Translations under genes and position numbers: made by a program | Notes under the pieces: model-generated | What the model saw: only the letters and a program-made list of their open reading frames with translations | Told to the model about the DNA's origin: nothing | The model's database searches: none | From: Flavobacterium proteolyticum | GTDB lineage: Bacteria; Bacteroidota; Bacteroidia; Flavobacteriales; Flavobacteriaceae | Reading direction: 5' to 3' | DNA length: 64,000 bases | NCBI RefSeq assembly: GCF_015223105.1 | Contig: NZ_JADFTZ010000002.1 | Coordinates: forward strand, 186,001 to 250,000 | Part shown: positions 8,697-15,908 of the stretch, piece after piece | Numbering within the stretch: position 1 is the first letter of the stretch | How the letters are laid out: the number at the start of each line of letters is the position of its first letter

Positions 8697-8803
8697 TATG
8701 TTTAGGATTAGTTTTAAGTTGGGAGTTGAGAGTCGGAAGTTGGGAGAAGAAAAGTTAAATCTAGTAATCTAAACTTATTACTCATTACTCCAAACTCATA
8801 ACA
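8697..8803. repeat. Low-complexity intergenic inverted-repeat spacer
   Basis: The left half has repeated GTTGGGAGTTGAGAG-like words (about 8718-8746). The right half has roughly complementary ACTCATTACTCCAAACTCATAAC words (about 8780-8803, quoted in part). It lies between two minus-strand genes. Confidence 0.55.
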
Positions 8804-9259
8804 CTAACCTCTGACTTTAATTGTCCACTCGAATTGCATTTCAGAAACTTGTTCTCCTTTTTCGTTCTTTCCTATTGAAGTTAAACAAATAGTTTGTCCT
8901 TCATTTGTATCAATCGCTTTTTGAATCGTTTCTTTTATTAAACTACCTTGATTACAAGTAAACGTAATTCTTCCAGTTGCCTTTTTTGTAAATACGCTTT
9001 TATTCTGAGCTACCAACATCGAAATACTTTTTCCACTTTGTTTGATTTGAAACATAACCAAAGCTCCAGTAGTAAACTCTGCTGCCATAGCTTGCACAGC
9101 AAAATACATAGAATTAAACGGATTCTGATTAAACCAACGATGTTTTACCGTTACTTCACAAACTTCTGGTGAAATTGATTTAACTCTAACACCGCTCCAA
9201 AAAGCAGAAGGCAGTTTAAAAAAAGTAAATAGATTCAGTTTTGCAGGTGTAAACTCCAT
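8804..9259 (-). CDS. DUF4442 domain protein (hotdog-fold, thioesterase-like)
   Basis: A 151-residue cytoplasmic protein with the DUF4442 layout: an N-terminal helix (KLNLFTFFKLPSAFWSG), then VKHRWFNQNPFNSMYFAVQAMAAEF, which corresponds to the N-P-x-x-S-x-xx-A region over the hotdog helix of PaaI/YiiD-like thioesterases. No obvious catalytic Asp of the PaaI type is visible, so activity on acyl-CoA is inference. It is followed by the epimerase-like gene on the same strand. Confidence 0.85.
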   Translation of the reverse strand: MEFTPAKLNLFTFFKLPSAFWSGVRVKSISPEVCEVTVKHRWFNQNPFNSMYFAVQAMAAEFTTGALVMFQIKQSGKSISMLVAQNKSVFTKKATGRITFTCNQGSLIKETIQKAIDTNEGQTICLTSIGKNEKGEQVSEMQFEWTIKVRG

Positions 9260-9378
9260 AATTCATTGATTTAATTTGTAAAAGTACAAAAAATACTATG
9301 CATTCCTACTATTTTTTTATTTGTTAAATTTTTGTTAAATATTAGTACTATGCGTAACATAATACCTGCTTTTAGACT

Positions 9379-9386
9379 TATCTTTG
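9379..9386 (+). promoter_or_regulatory. Candidate -7 box of the padR operon
   Basis: TATCTTTG matches TAnnTTTG exactly, 106 bp upstream of the padR start. No clear -33 TTG at 19-21 bp is seen. The leader therefore seems long; it ends in an unusually good Shine-Dalgarno-like AAGGGG (9483-9488). Confidence 0.4.
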
Positions 9387-9492
9387 TATAAGAAAATAAT
9401 AGGTAATCTAATTTTCAATCATCAAATCAATCAATGCGCAAGCAAAAAGAATCAAAAAATGAACAGTCTAATTAAAAAAAACAAGGGGAATT

Positions 9493-9822
9493 ATGAACAT
9501 TGAAAACACTAAAGCACAAATGCGAAAAGGTGTTTTAGAATTCTGTATCTTATCTGTCTTAAAAGAAAAAGATGCATATACTTCTGAAATATTGGATACG
9601 CTAAAGAATGCTAAATTACTAGTTGTGGAAGGCACCGTTTACCCACTACTTACAAGATTAAAAAACGATGGGTTATTGAATTATCGTTGGGAAGAATCCA
9701 CATCGGGTCCACCGAGAAAATATTACGGTTTAACCGATGAAGGCAAAGAATTTTTACAAGAATTAAATGGCACCTGGAAAGAATTATCAGATGCAGTAAA
9801 CATAATAACAAGTCAAAACTAA
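9493..9822 (+). CDS. PadR family transcriptional regulator
   Basis: A 109-residue winged-helix repressor of the small PadR class. It has the N-terminal KGVLEFCILSVLKEKDAYTSEIL helix pair, the recognition region VVEGTVYPLLTRLKNDGLL, and the wing TSGPPRKYYGLTDEGK, which is the signature of the family. PadR proteins repress membrane or efflux genes, often their own operon. Here padR opens an operon with a PspC membrane protein (start 6 bp after the padR stop) and a head-GIN lipoprotein, an arrangement that suggests control of an envelope-stress module. The start is supported by the AAGGGG at 9483-9488. Confidence 0.93.
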   Translation: MNIENTKAQMRKGVLEFCILSVLKEKDAYTSEILDTLKNAKLLVVEGTVYPLLTRLKNDGLLNYRWEESTSGPPRKYYGLTDEGKEFLQELNGTWKELSDAVNIITSQN

Positions 9823-9827
9823 AGGTC

Positions 9828-11621
9828 ATGAACAAAACAATAAGTATAAATTTAGGAGGATTTTTCTTTCACATCGATGAAGATGCCTATCAAAAATTAT
9901 CGCGTTATTTTGATGCGGTGAAACGTTCACTTTCGCCTGATGGAAGAGACGAAATCATGAAAGATATAGAAAGTCGCATCGCCGAATTATTCCAAGAGCG
10001 CATACAAAACGAAAAACAAGTCATTGGTTTAGTAGAAATTGATACTGTAATTGGAATCATGGGACAACCAGAAGATTACAAAATTGATGACGAGAAATCA
10101 ACTTATCAATCAAGTTCATCATCTTCCACAAATTTCTATTATCCTTCAAAAAGATTATATCGTGATAAAGAAAATGGAATGCTTGGTGGTGTGATGGCTG
10201 GTTTAGGACATTATCTTGGAATTGATACTTTATGGTTACGTATCATAATGGTTATCTTATTCTTCGGATTTGGAACAGGTTTGTTTGTTTATATTGTGTT
10301 ATGGATTTTAGTTCCAGAAGCGGTTACCACAACTCAAAAATTAGAAATGAAAGGTGAGCCGATAACCATCTCAAACATCGAAAAAAAAGTAAAGGAAGGT
10401 TTTGACGATATTACTTCTAAGTTTAGTAATATCGACCATGAGAAAATCGCAAACACAGCAAAATCTGGAGCTACTAGAATTGGTTCTACTATTGAAGAAG
10501 TTATCACAACTATCTTTAAAGTATTCGCCAAAATAATTGGAGCTTTTATAGTGTTTTTCTCTGGAATGGGATTGTTAGCAATAATCATAACGAGTATCAT
10601 CATGATATTTTCGTCAACAATGCCTGATAATTACATTTTAAACAACATTCAAACACCAATTGGTCTAGAAACACCACTTTGGGCTCAAGGAATGCTTTTA
10701 TTATTAGGTTTTGGAATTCCGTTGTTCTTCTTGCTGATTTTAGGATTAAAACTAATCGTAAACAACTTAAGATCTATCGGAAATTATGTAAAATATAGTT
10801 TGTTAGCAGTATGGTTAATCGCAGTTGGAATCATAATTTCATTAGGAATTAATGAAGCTTCACAATTAGCTTTTGAAGGAAAATCGGTTCAAAAAGAAGT
10901 GATTGCAATTGCTCCAACAGATACTTTAAAAATCAAATTCAAAAACAATGATTTTTATTCGAAAAGCAATTATAGAAATCACGATTTTAAAATAACACAA
11001 GATGAAGGTGATAACGAAATCATTTATTCGAATAATGTTTCTATTGAAATTAAGTATACAGATGAAGCAACACCTTATATGTTAATAGAGAAATTGGCCA
11101 ATGGAAAATCAACTTCGCAAGCTAAGAAAAGAGCTGAAAAAATTAAATACAATTACAAAATCGAAGGAAACACAATCGTTTTAGACAATTATCTATTAAC
11201 TGCTGTTGAAAATAAATTCAGAGGTCAAGAAGTAGAAATTTATTTGTACTTACCAAAAGGAACCATCTTCCAAACCGATGAAAGTTATAGCAATTACGAT
11301 AGAAGCGATTATAACTTTTTCGATGAAAATGAATATGATACTAAAAATCCGGTGTATCGAGTAGATTCTGATAAAATTAGATGTTTGAATTGTTTAGAAT
11401 CTGATAGCAACAATGATTTGAGTATTGAAATAGAAACAGATGACACTTCTGCTTCTATTTACTATGATGAAAATGGTGTTTTAGTAAAGAAAGTAGTCAA
11501 CAAAGAGGAAAATGGTGTGGTAAAAAGTACTGAAGAAAGAATCACTGCTACGAAAAAAGTGAAATTAGATAGTATAAAAAAGGAAGTTTTAAACGAAATA
11601 AACAACTCTAAAAAGAAATAA
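9828..11621 (+). CDS. PspC domain membrane protein
   Basis: A 597-residue inner-membrane protein. An N-terminal soluble region (1-90) begins ISINLGGFFFHIDEDAY, as in many Bacteroidetes PspC fusions. The PspC domain (108-165) carries RLYRDKENGMLGGVMAGLGHYLGI followed by one membrane span. Three more hydrophobic segments lie at about 230-345, then a mainly hydrophilic C-terminal domain of about 240 residues with Lys- and Asp/Asn-rich stretches. PspC proteins of the phage-shock type sense membrane stress. Its place directly behind padR and 1 bp before a head-GIN lipoprotein suggests a joint envelope-stress role. The function of the C-terminal domain is unknown. Confidence 0.9.
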   Translation: MNKTISINLGGFFFHIDEDAYQKLSRYFDAVKRSLSPDGRDEIMKDIESRIAELFQERIQNEKQVIGLVEIDTVIGIMGQPEDYKIDDEKSTYQSSSSSSTNFYYPSKRLYRDKENGMLGGVMAGLGHYLGIDTLWLRIIMVILFFGFGTGLFVYIVLWILVPEAVTTTQKLEMKGEPITISNIEKKVKEGFDDITSKFSNIDHEKIANTAKSGATRIGSTIEEVITTIFKVFAKIIGAFIVFFSGMGLLAIIITSIIMIFSSTMPDNYILNNIQTPIGLETPLWAQGMLLLLGFGIPLFFLLILGLKLIVNNLRSIGNYVKYSLLAVWLIAVGIIISLGINEASQLAFEGKSVQKEVIAIAPTDTLKIKFKNNDFYSKSNYRNHDFKITQDEGDNEIIYSNNVSIEIKYTDEATPYMLIEKLANGKSTSQAKKRAEKIKYNYKIEGNTIVLDNYLLTAVENKFRGQEVEIYLYLPKGTIFQTDESYSNYDRSDYNFFDENEYDTKNPVYRVDSDKIRCLNCLESDSNNDLSIEIETDDTSASIYYDENGVLVKKVVNKEENGVVKSTEERITATKKVKLDSIKKEVLNEINNSKKK

Positions 11622-11622
11622 C

Positions 11623-12348
11623 ATGAAAACTCATTTAAAATTAATTGCTCTCTTTATTACACTTACTTTGGCCTCCTGCAATGCTAATCTAAATTTAGGA
11701 GATGGTATTGATGGAAGTGGCAATGTAGTAATTGAAAAAAGAACTATCGACGCTCCTTTTACTAAAATTGATGCCAGTGCAGGTGTTGAAGTAATTCTAG
11801 AACAAGGTGCAGCTACACAAGTAGAAGTGGAAGTTGATGACAACTTGATGGAACATATTGTAACAAGAGTTGAAAATGGAACTTTAATTGTAAAAATTGA
11901 AGGAAACATTAATACAATGGAAAGTGCAATTGTTCGAGTAAGAACAAAAACTATCGAAGGGTTAGAATCTTCTAGCGGTGCAACTATTCGTTCAAAAAGT
12001 ACTTTAAGAGGAACTAATTTAAAAGTAAAATCAAGTAGCGGAAGCACAATTAATACCGATTTAGAATACGAAAAAGTAAGTTGTGAATCTTCAAGTGGTA
12101 GCGAAATAAAAGTAAATGGTAAAGCTTTAGTATTAGAAACAAGTTCGTCTAGTGGAAGTGAAATTGAAGCACAAGATTTAGCAGCTAACGAAATATTTGC
12201 ACAATCAACTAGCGGAAGTAGCACAATTGTAAATCCAATTGTATTATTAAATGCAAAAGCTTCAAGCGGAAGTTCTATCGACTACGTTAAAGAACCAAAA
12301 AAAGTAGTAAAAGAAGAAACTTCTGGAGGAAGTGTTAGCTTTAACTAA
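11623..12348 (+). CDS. Head-GIN domain (DUF2807) lipoprotein
   Basis: A 241-residue lipoprotein with signal peptide and lipobox LASC (Cys19). The DUF2807/head-GIN domain starts at IDGSGNVVIEKRTIDAPFTKIDASAGVEVILEQG and continues as a beta-helix-like fold. A Ser-Ser-Gly-Ser motif recurs about every 20 residues (near 118, 137, 153, 177, 195 and 213), consistent with stacked rungs. The family is abundant in Bacteroidetes and its role is unsettled (possibly adhesin- or stress-related). It is the last gene of the padR-pspC operon. Confidence 0.9.
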   Translation: MKTHLKLIALFITLTLASCNANLNLGDGIDGSGNVVIEKRTIDAPFTKIDASAGVEVILEQGAATQVEVEVDDNLMEHIVTRVENGTLIVKIEGNINTMESAIVRVRTKTIEGLESSSGATIRSKSTLRGTNLKVKSSSGSTINTDLEYEKVSCESSSGSEIKVNGKALVLETSSSSGSEIEAQDLAANEIFAQSTSGSSTIVNPIVLLNAKASSGSSIDYVKEPKKVVKEETSGGSVSFN

Positions 12349-12430
12349 TTAACAAATAATTAGTATATAATTAACAGCTTTGTTATAAGCATTTTATAAT
12401 TTTACATAAACAAACTTAAATTCAACTCTC

Positions 12431-12505
12431 ATGATTAAGCTAATAATTCAAGTCGTAGAATTTGTTTTTACTCTGATAGTAAATCTTATCGAATCCATTA
12501 TATAG
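12431..12505 (+). CDS. Predicted 24-residue amphipathic hydrophobic peptide (unannotated small ORF)
   Basis: An ATG-TAG frame of 24 codons, 82 bp after the head-GIN gene and 5 bp before a strong terminator. The product is almost all I/L/V/F with one polar residue every three to four positions: K3, Q7, E10, T14, N18, E21 and S22. Placed on an ideal helix at 100 degrees per residue, these fall within one arc of about 120 degrees, so the peptide would be strongly amphipathic, like phenol-soluble modulins or type I toxin peptides. No Shine-Dalgarno sequence is seen, which is normal here. It is not a recognised family. The alternative is that the frame is fortuitous within a 3' UTR or small RNA. 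Confidence 0.5.
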   Translation: MIKLIIQVVEFVFTLIVNLIESII

Positions 12506-12510
12506 TAGTA

Positions 12511-12537
12511 AAGCATCAGTAAAACTGGTGCTTTTTT
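12511..12537 (+). terminator. Intrinsic terminator behind the 24-aa ORF
   Basis: Stem 12511-12520 / 12524-12533 (AAGCATCAGT with ACTGGTGCTT, one G-U pair) and loop AAA, followed by a T-run. Confidence 0.88.
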
Positions 12538-12632
12538 ATTTATCAAATTTCATTAATATTGTATTTCTAATACTCAAAAAATGAAATTTGGAACAAAATT
12601 TGTGTAAGTTTGTGATATCAAATCATCATAAA

Positions 12633-13469
12633 ATGACAAAAAAAATATCTTTTCTGTTTACCCTTTTATTTTTAACTACAATAGCTGTAGCACAAAAAAA
12701 AGAAAAAATCAAAGGTTCTAAAATTGTAACTGTATCTGTAAAAGAAATTCCATCTTTTGAAAACATTGAAATCAATGATAATTTTGAAGTCTTTTTAGTA
12801 AAATCAGACAAACCATCTTTAGAAATTGAAGCTGATGACAACCTTCATGAAATCATTAACTATGAAGTCGCTGGTGGAACATTAAGAGTTTCTTCTTTAA
12901 GAGAAGCAATTGGTGCCAAAAAATTTGCCTTACGCATCAACTATACTTCGGAATTAAAATTAATCACTGCTAAAAACGAAAGTTCCATTCATGCTTTAGC
13001 AGATTTAGAATTAGAAAACATTACCATAAAAAACTACGATAATTCAAGAGCATTTTTAAATGTAAAGGCAAATTATTTTGCACTAATGTTGAATGATAAA
13101 TCGGAGGCAGAAATAAATGTAAAAGCAGACAATACTTCTTTAGAATTAAGTAAAAATGCTGAATTAAAAGCGTTGGTTACTTCACCAGAATTAAAACTTG
13201 ACATGTATCAAAAAAGTCAAGCAGAAATTGAAGGAAACGTAAACAATGCTAAAATGAGGTTAGACAATTATGCTGTATTAACTGCAAAAAAACTAGTAAT
13301 TGCTACTCTAGAATTATCTACCGAAAGTTATGCAAAGAGTTTTATTAACGTAACAAACACTCTTAATTTAGCTGCTTCAGGAAAAACAGAAACAGAATTA
13401 TTAGGGGAATCAAAAATTCAAATAACTAAATTTTTGAATAACGCCACTTTGTATAAAAAAGAGAAATAA
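12633..13469 (+). CDS. Head-GIN domain (DUF2807) secreted protein
   Basis: The 278-residue product starts at ATG 12633 (MTKKISFLF); the longer frame from 12588 adds residues upstream of a clean signal peptide ending AVAQ. A head-GIN domain follows (KIVTVSVKEIPSFENIEINDNFEVFLVKSDKPSLEIEADDNLHEII in part), then beta-helix-like repeats. It is paralogous to the lipoprotein upstream but lacks the lipobox and the Ser-Gly rungs. A TAnnTTTG match (TAAGTTTG, 12605-12612) sits 20 bp before the start, so it is probably transcribed separately, after the terminator at 12511-12537. Confidence 0.87.
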   Translation: MTKKISFLFTLLFLTTIAVAQKKEKIKGSKIVTVSVKEIPSFENIEINDNFEVFLVKSDKPSLEIEADDNLHEIINYEVAGGTLRVSSLREAIGAKKFALRINYTSELKLITAKNESSIHALADLELENITIKNYDNSRAFLNVKANYFALMLNDKSEAEINVKADNTSLELSKNAELKALVTSPELKLDMYQKSQAEIEGNVNNAKMRLDNYAVLTAKKLVIATLELSTESYAKSFINVTNTLNLAASGKTETELLGESKIQITKFLNNATLYKKEK

Positions 13470-13486
13470 ACATGTATTTAATACAT

Positions 13487-13519
13487 AAAAAGGGATAGAT
13501 TAACTTCTATCCCTTTTTT
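13487..13519. terminator. Bidirectional intrinsic terminator
   Basis: Stem 13487-13499 / 13506-13518 (AAAAAGGGATAGA with its complement), between the convergent head-GIN gene and aconitase. Confidence 0.9.
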
Positions 13520-13530
13520 ATTTAATTTAA

Positions 13531-15795
13531 TTACGCTTTTCCTGCTGCAATTAAGTTCAAAGCAGAACCCGCCACGAACCATCCAATTTGACTTTCGTTA
13601 TAGGTATGATTTGCTAAAATTATATCTTTTGAACCATCAGCGTGTACAAATTCTAACGATAATGGTTTTCCTGGTGCAAACTCAGTTAAATCCAAGAAAT
13701 TGATGGTGTCGTCTTCTTGAATTTTATCGTAATCTGATTCATTTGCAAAGGTTAAAGCTAACATCCCTTGTTTTTTCAGGTTTGTTTCGTGAATACGAGC
13801 GAATGATTTTACTAAAACCGCTTTCACACCTAAAAAGCGTGGTTCCATAGCCGCATGCTCACGTGAAGAACCTTCTCCGTAATTATGATCTCCCACCACA
13901 ATAGAAGGAACACCCGCCGCTTTATAAGCTCTTTGAACAGCTGGAACTGCATCATAAGATCCAGTCAATTGATTTTTAACTGAATTTGCCTTACCATTGA
14001 ACGCATTTTCAGCACCAATCAACATATTATTCGAAATATTATCCAAATGTCCTCGGAAACGTAACCAAGGTCCAGCCATGGAAATATGATCAGTAGTACA
14101 TTTTCCAAACGCTTTGATTAGCAATTTTGCTCCTGTATAATTTTTACCATCCCAAGCCTCAAAAGGCGCTAACAATTGTAATCGGTCTGAAGTTGGAGAA
14201 ACCACAACTTCTACGCTTGAACCATCAGCTGCAGGCGCTTGAAATCCCGGATCTTCTACATCAAAACCTTTAGTTGGCAATTCATCTCCAAAAGGCGGAT
14301 TCAATTTTATAGCTTCTCCTTTATCATTAATTAAAGTATCGGTTATTGGATTAAAATCCAAACGACCAGAAATTGCTAACGCCGCTACCATTTCAGGAGA
14401 AGTTACAAAAGCGTGGGTGTTTGGATTTCCATCGGCTCTTTTTGAAAAGTTTCGATTGAACGAATGCACGATGGTGTTTTTTTCTTGTTTGTCCGCTCCT
14501 TCTCTATCCCATTGTCCGATACAAGGTCCGCAAGCATTAGTAAATACTTTGGTTCCCATTTTTTCGAAATCAGCAATAATTCCATCTCGTTCAATCGTAT
14601 ATCGAATTTGTTCCGAACCTGGATTGATTCCAAATTCTGCCTTTGGAGTAATTCCATGAGCCACCGCTTGTCTTACAATGGAAGCTGCACGCGACATATC
14701 TTCGTAAGATGAATTGGTACACGAACCGATTAATCCCCATTCTACTTTTATTGGCCAACCATTAGCTGCAGCTTCTTCCTTCATTTTAGAAACTGGTGTC
14801 CCTCTATCTGGAGTAAATGGTCCGTTAATATGTGGTTCTAACTCGGATAAATTAATTTCAATTAATTGGTCGAAATATTTTTCTGGATTCGTATAAACTT
14901 CGGCATCGGCAGTTAAGTAAGATGCTACTTTATCGGCAGCATTTACAACATCTTGACGACCAGTTGCGGCTAAATATCTTCTCATGGAATCGTCATAACC
15001 AAAAGTAGAAGTTGTAGCTCCAATTTCAGCTCCCATATTACAAATGGTTCCTTTTCCGGTACATGACATCGATTCGGCACCTTCTCCGAAATATTCTACA
15101 ATAGCTCCAGTTCCTCCTTTTACGGTTAAAATATCAGCAACTTTTAAAATAACATCTTTTGGTGCAGTCCAACCGTTTAATTTACCAGTTAGTTTTACTC
15201 CGATCAATTTTGGAAATTTTAATTCCCAAGACATGCCTGACATCACATCAACTGCATCAGCACCACCAACACCAATAGCTAACATTCCTAAACCTCCTGC
15301 ATTTACAGTGTGAGAATCTGTTCCAATCATCAAACCTCCGGGAAAAGCATAATTCTCTAATACGATTTGGTGAATAATTCCCGAACCAGGTTTCCAAAAA
15401 CCAATGCCGTATTTGTTTGACACTGATGATAGAAAATCGAATACTTCTTTTGATTGTTTATTGGCCAACTCTAAATCTTGTTTGGCACCATTTTTTGCTA
15501 AAATTAAGTGGTCACAGTGAACCGTTGTTGGAACCGCTACTTTACTTTTTCCCGCATGCATGAATTGCAATAATGCCATTTGTGCTGTTGCATCTTGACA
15601 AGCCACCCTATCGGGAGCAAAATCAACATAATCTTTACCTCTTGCGAAAGCTTGCGTTGGCATTCCTTCCCAAAGATGCGAATACAAAATTTTCTCAGAC
15701 AAAGTCAATGGACGCCCAACTATATCACGAGCTTTATCTACTCGTTCTGCCATGGTAGCGTACACTTTTTCAATCATTTCAATATCAAATGCCAT
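13531..15795 (-). CDS. acn: Aconitate hydratase (mitochondrial/AcnA type)
   Basis: A 754-residue 4Fe-4S enzyme interconverting citrate and isocitrate in the TCA cycle. Its length equals that of the mitochondrial-type aconitase. The 4Fe-4S cysteines are visible in [12 protein letters not shown] and ACGPCIGQW. The swivel domain at the C-terminus carries [22 protein letters not shown] (in part), whose SSR motif binds substrate. A second, structurally different aconitase gene lies immediately upstream on the same strand, separated by a terminator, so the two are probably expressed independently. Confidence 0.96.
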   Translation of the reverse strand: MAFDIEMIEKVYATMAERVDKARDIVGRPLTLSEKILYSHLWEGMPTQAFARGKDYVDFAPDRVACQDATAQMALLQFMHAGKSKVAVPTTVHCDHLILAKNGAKQDLELANKQSKEVFDFLSSVSNKYGIGFWKPGSGIIHQIVLENYAFPGGLMIGTDSHTVNAGGLGMLAIGVGGADAVDVMSGMSWELKFPKLIGVKLTGKLNGWTAPKDVILKVADILTVKGGTGAIVEYFGEGAESMSCTGKGTICNMGAEIGATTSTFGYDDSMRRYLAATGRQDVVNAADKVASYLTADAEVYTNPEKYFDQLIEINLSELEPHINGPFTPDRGTPVSKMKEEAAANGWPIKVEWGLIGSCTNSSYEDMSRAASIVRQAVAHGITPKAEFGINPGSEQIRYTIERDGIIADFEKMGTKVFTNACGPCIGQWDREGADKQEKNTIVHSFNRNFSKRADGNPNTHAFVTSPEMVAALAISGRLDFNPITDTLINDKGEAIKLNPPFGDELPTKGFDVEDPGFQAPAADGSSVEVVVSPTSDRLQLLAPFEAWDGKNYTGAKLLIKAFGKCTTDHISMAGPWLRFRGHLDNISNNMLIGAENAFNGKANSVKNQLTGSYDAVPAVQRAYKAAGVPSIVVGDHNYGEGSSREHAAMEPRFLGVKAVLVKSFARIHETNLKKQGMLALTFANESDYDKIQEDDTINFLDLTEFAPGKPLSLEFVHADGSKDIILANHTYNESQIGWFVAGSALNLIAAGKA

Positions 15796-15854
15796 AGTAA
15801 TTTATTTTGTTTGTTATTTAATCCCACTAATTTACAAAAAATTGAACAGATAAA

Positions 15855-15884
15855 AACAAAAAAGCCCAAGTAAAACTTGAGCTT
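15855..15884 (-). terminator. Terminator behind acnB
   Basis: Stem 15862-15870 / 15876-15884 with one G-U pair. The minus strand continues with a T-run (about 15855-15861). It separates acnB from the downstream aconitase. Confidence 0.8.
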
Positions 15885-15908
15885 TCTGAATTAATATTTT
15901 AGATATTA

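Noticed and set aside
11631..12224. 197-codon antisense frame opposite the head-GIN lipoprotein
   Set aside because: Explained by the Ser/Gly repeats of the sense gene, which keep the reverse frame open; the product has no recognisable domain or start context.
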